This document shows positions 39,826 to 41,792 of a stretch of 41,792 bases of DNA, piece by piece; the first letter of the stretch is position 1, and each line of letters starts with the position of its first letter. The DNA lies in contig CAMVHR010000004.1 of the NCBI GenBank assembly GCA_947167345.1, positions 1 through 41,792 of the forward strand. The letters are read 5' to 3'. Under the pieces are notes generated by a model that did not search any database, was not told the DNA's origin, and worked only from the letters and a program-made list of their open reading frames with translations. This DNA comes from an uncultured Treponema sp. Lineage in GTDB: Bacteria; Spirochaetota; Spirochaetia; Treponematales; Treponemataceae. The translations under genes were made by a program, and so were the position numbers.

Positions 39826-39854
39826 TTGCTAAATAATCCAAAATGCAGTATAAT
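39826..39854 (+). promoter_or_regulatory. Sigma-70 promoter of the barnase-barstar pair, near-leaderless
   Basis: TTGCTA (39826-39831), 17-nt spacer, TATAAT (39849-39854), then 8 nt to the ATG at 39863. No Shine-Dalgarno. Confidence 0.6.
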
Positions 39855-39862
39855 GTTTTTCA

Positions 39863-40351
39863 ATGAATAAGAAATTAACTCGGATTTTATGGGGCGTTGT
39901 TTTTGCGATTGCCCTTGCCTTTTCACTGTATAAAAAGATTTCTGCCGTGCCAGATGATTCTGGAGCAGAAATCCCCTCTTCTCAAAGTGTTTCATCTCCA
40001 AAGATTTCGGAAGACGGGCATTATGACTCAAAAGATGATGTTTCCTTCTATATATATACCTATAATCATCTGCCAGAAAACTACATTACCAAAAAAGAAG
40101 CACAGGCTTTGGGGTGGACTGGTGGAAGCTTAGAGCCCTATGCTCCAGGAAAGAGCATAGGCGGTGACAGGTTTGGAAACAGGGAAGGCGTTCTTCCCAA
40201 AAAAAACGGCAGGGCATACACGGAATGTGACATTGACACGATGGGAAAATCTTCACGCGGTGCAAAGAGAATAGTTTTTTCAAATGACGGGCTCATTTAT
40301 TACACCGAAGACCATTACGTTTCTTTTGAAAAGCTTTACGGAGACGAATAA
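39863..40351 (+). CDS. Barnase-type secreted ribonuclease
   Basis: A 162-residue RNase of the barnase/N1 family, which cuts single-stranded RNA after G. An N-terminal hydrophobic segment (8-24) is a signal peptide or anchor and a 35-residue linker follows. The mature domain from about 60 is strikingly like barnase: YNHLPENYITKKEAQALGW, APGKSIGGDRFGNREG.LP.K.GR, and DGLIYYTEDHY. Catalytic residues are all present: Lys77 (barnase Lys27), Glu121 (Glu73), Arg132 and Arg136 (Arg83, Arg87) and His151 (His102). The barstar-type inhibitor follows with no gap. It is likely a nutritional or competitive toxin. Confidence 0.95.
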   Translation: MNKKLTRILWGVVFAIALAFSLYKKISAVPDDSGAEIPSSQSVSSPKISEDGHYDSKDDVSFYIYTYNHLPENYITKKEAQALGWTGGSLEPYAPGKSIGGDRFGNREGVLPKKNGRAYTECDIDTMGKSSRGAKRIVFSNDGLIYYTEDHYVSFEKLYGDE

Positions 40352-40639
40352 ATGCAGGTGACGATAGATTTTGGCAAGGTAAATGCATCGGAAGATATTC
40401 GTATGCAAGTGCATGAACTTCTGAAGACTGCATTGGATTTGCCAGATTATTACGGATGCAATCTGGATGCTCTTTATGATGTGCTTTTAGATCCGCATGA
40501 GCAGTGGAACATCCGCTTTTTAAATTGCAAGGAACTGTGGCAACAGGATGCTCTGTTTATGGACAGTCTTCGCGAAACATTTTCAGATGCAAAAGCAGAA
40601 GGGGCTTCTGTTTCTGCAGAATGGTTTTCGATATTCTAA
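40352..40639 (+). CDS. Barstar-family RNase inhibitor
   Basis: A 95-residue cytoplasmic inhibitor that binds the barnase-type enzyme and plugs its active site. LPDYYGCNLDALYDVL (31-46) matches the barstar binding helix LPEYYGENLDALWD; the key acidic residues Asp35 and Asp39 of barstar correspond to Asp39 and Asp43 here. AKAEGASVSAEWF near the C-terminus resembles barstar's final strand. The ATG directly follows the barnase TAA, so translation is coupled and the immunity protein is made with the toxin. Its stop lies inside the hairpin at 40634-40664. Confidence 0.93.
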   Translation: MQVTIDFGKVNASEDIRMQVHELLKTALDLPDYYGCNLDALYDVLLDPHEQWNIRFLNCKELWQQDALFMDSLRETFSDAKAEGASVSAEWFSIF

Positions 40640-40664
40640 GCCGCCATATTTTAGCGGCTTAGAA
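40634..40664. terminator. Bidirectional hairpin between barstar and the chemoreceptor gene
   Basis: TTCTAAGCCGC (40634-40644), loop of 9, GCGGCTTAGAA (40654-40664): a perfect 11-bp stem. It contains the barstar stop codon and lies 8 nt from the convergent chemoreceptor stop. It lacks a strong T run. Confidence 0.6.
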
Positions 40665-40672
40665 ATGCCATT

Positions 40673-41792
40673 CTATACCTTGAACATTCCAACGATATGG
40701 CTCAGTGCTTGAATGCTTTCTGTGTTCTTGTGTGTCATGTCGTTGACGCTGTTAATTGAGTTGTTGATATTCTCAATACCCATAGCCATTTCTTCCATGC
40801 TGGCAGTAATTTCGTCTGTAAGGCGCAGCAGGCTGTCCATTTCATGATTTGCAGTTGACGTTGCGCTTTGCATTGTGTCTCCACCGTCTTTTACGTTTAC
40901 GGTTATGTCATTTATCTGCTTCATGGCTTTCAGAATCTGGTCGCCGCCTTCAGACTGTTCCTGCATTGCATTCATGATGGTAATTTCCTGCTGGCTGACC
41001 TGTTGTGTAAGGTCGTAAATTTCGTTAAAGTCCTGCTGCAACGTACTTGAACTTTTTGAAACTTCTGAAATACTGCCCAAAACTTCTTTCAGGTTTTTCG
41101 TAATGTTCTTGCCCTGCTTGTTTGATTCTTCCGCAAGCTTTCTGATTTCATCTGCAACAACACTGAATCCCTGTCCGCTTTCACCGGCATGAGCCGCTTC
41201 TATTGCGGCATTCATTGCAAGAAGGTTTGTCTGGCTTGCAATGTTCTGAATGACTTTACTTGCTTCAAGCAGAATCTTTGACTGCTGTTCAATCTTTGTT
41301 GTTGCTTCAACTGACTGTGAAATGTTGTTTTTGCCTGCTTCTGAAGAACCTTCCAGTTTTTTGATTGTAGAGCTGTTCTTTTTCAGGATGTCTGTAACGG
41401 AACGGATGTTAGCAACCATTTCTTCAACAGCCGAAGATGATTCTACAACGCTTGCACTCTGACTCTGAATGTTACTTACAAGGGATGCAACGCTTTCATT
41501 TATGGAAGAAAGAGCTCCTTTTGCATCCTTTACGTTGCTGCTCTGCTGCAGTATCTGATGTTTTACAGATTCAATGTTTGCTGTAATTTCGTTTGCCGCA
41601 GCTGCCGTATCATTCATGTTGTCCGCAAGGGCAACACCCTGCTCTGACATTTTGTTTGATTCATCTTTTACTGCACTTATGGAGTTCTGAATTTTTTCGA
41701 TAGTCTTGTTAAAGTATGTGTACATGTCTCCAAGCTCGTTTCTGCGCTTTATGTGCATGCGCACAGTAAGGTCTCCGTCGCCCTGTGCAATG
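40673..41792 (-). CDS. Methyl-accepting chemotaxis protein (5' part beyond the window)
   Basis: The frame is open to the right edge, so the sensor and membrane parts are missing. The visible 372 residues start in the end of a HAMP domain ([23 protein letters not shown]). They continue through the cytoplasmic signalling domain with the tip [44 protein letters not shown]. It ends [11 protein letters not shown]. It is a paralogue of the receptor at 27790-29895, with the same tip and similar end (..FKV). It couples to CheA/CheW, which are not encoded here. Confidence 0.95.
   Translation of the reverse strand, partial: IAQGDGDLTVRMHIKRRNELGDMYTYFNKTIEKIQNSISAVKDESNKMSEQGVALADNMNDTAAAANEITANIESVKHQILQQSSNVKDAKGALSSINESVASLVSNIQSQSASVVESSSAVEEMVANIRSVTDILKKNSSTIKKLEGSSEAGKNNISQSVEATTKIEQQSKILLEASKVIQNIASQTNLLAMNAAIEAAHAGESGQGFSVVADEIRKLAEESNKQGKNITKNLKEVLGSISEVSKSSSTLQQDFNEIYDLTQQVSQQEITIMNAMQEQSEGGDQILKAMKQINDITVNVKDGGDTMQSATSTANHEMDSLLRLTDEITASMEEMAMGIENINNSINSVNDMTHKNTESIQALSHIVGMFKV

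Overview
The window looks like chromosome of a host-associated spirochaete of the genus Treponema. This is inferred from gene content: an Opp peptide transporter with enlarged subunits, several lipoproteins, two methyl-accepting chemotaxis proteins, InlB/BspA-type surface protein architecture, Rpn-family nucleases and a poly-G tract at a surface-protein start. It is not based on any marker gene. No rRNA, tRNA, CRISPR array or complete insertion sequence was seen.

Region 1-12 kb. The 3' end of an Asn/Gly-repeat protein is followed by a UDG-like protein and a convergent class 3 aldehyde dehydrogenase. Next come a LuxR-type regulator flanked by two copies of a 23-bp repeat, a small lysis-like cassette (NlpC/P60 peptidase plus two small membrane proteins, partly overlapping out of frame), and a long RluA-family pseudouridine synthase. 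A small heat-shock protein lies behind a textbook sigma-54 promoter. It is followed by a second RluA synthase, an omptin-like outer-membrane protease, a cytidylate-kinase-like protein, a CNNM/CorC membrane protein, and an HU-Ig DNA-binding protein that has the third repeat copy upstream.

Region 12-30 kb. This part is mostly core functions: purL, a thioredoxin-fold lipoprotein without CxxC, a second CNNM/CorC protein, and a minus-strand run MCP, oppA-B-C-D-F, a small membrane protein and a UvrD/PcrA helicase. OppC, OppD and OppF all carry large insertions.

Region 30-35.5 kb is accessory. Remnants of Rpn genes flank an AT-rich four-gene cassette: XRE regulator, ImmA/IrrE-type zinc peptidase, PIN-like protein and four-helix membrane protein. 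The cassette sits between the N-terminal and C-terminal pieces of a broken rpn gene and looks like a toxin-antitoxin or defence module. An intact Rpn gene follows and carries a strong internal ribosome binding site that could make its C-terminal domain separately. About 440 bp of stacked hairpins separate it from the next gene.

Region 35.5-41.8 kb holds a large InlB-repeat/leucine-rich-repeat lipoprotein with a G8 tract at its start (probable phase variation), an ABC exporter, a divergent barnase-barstar pair, and the 3' part of a second chemoreceptor.

Several genes (long rluA, purL, short rluA, barnase) have a good sigma-70 promoter whose -10 box lies only 6-8 nt from the ATG, suggesting leaderless or near-leaderless transcripts.
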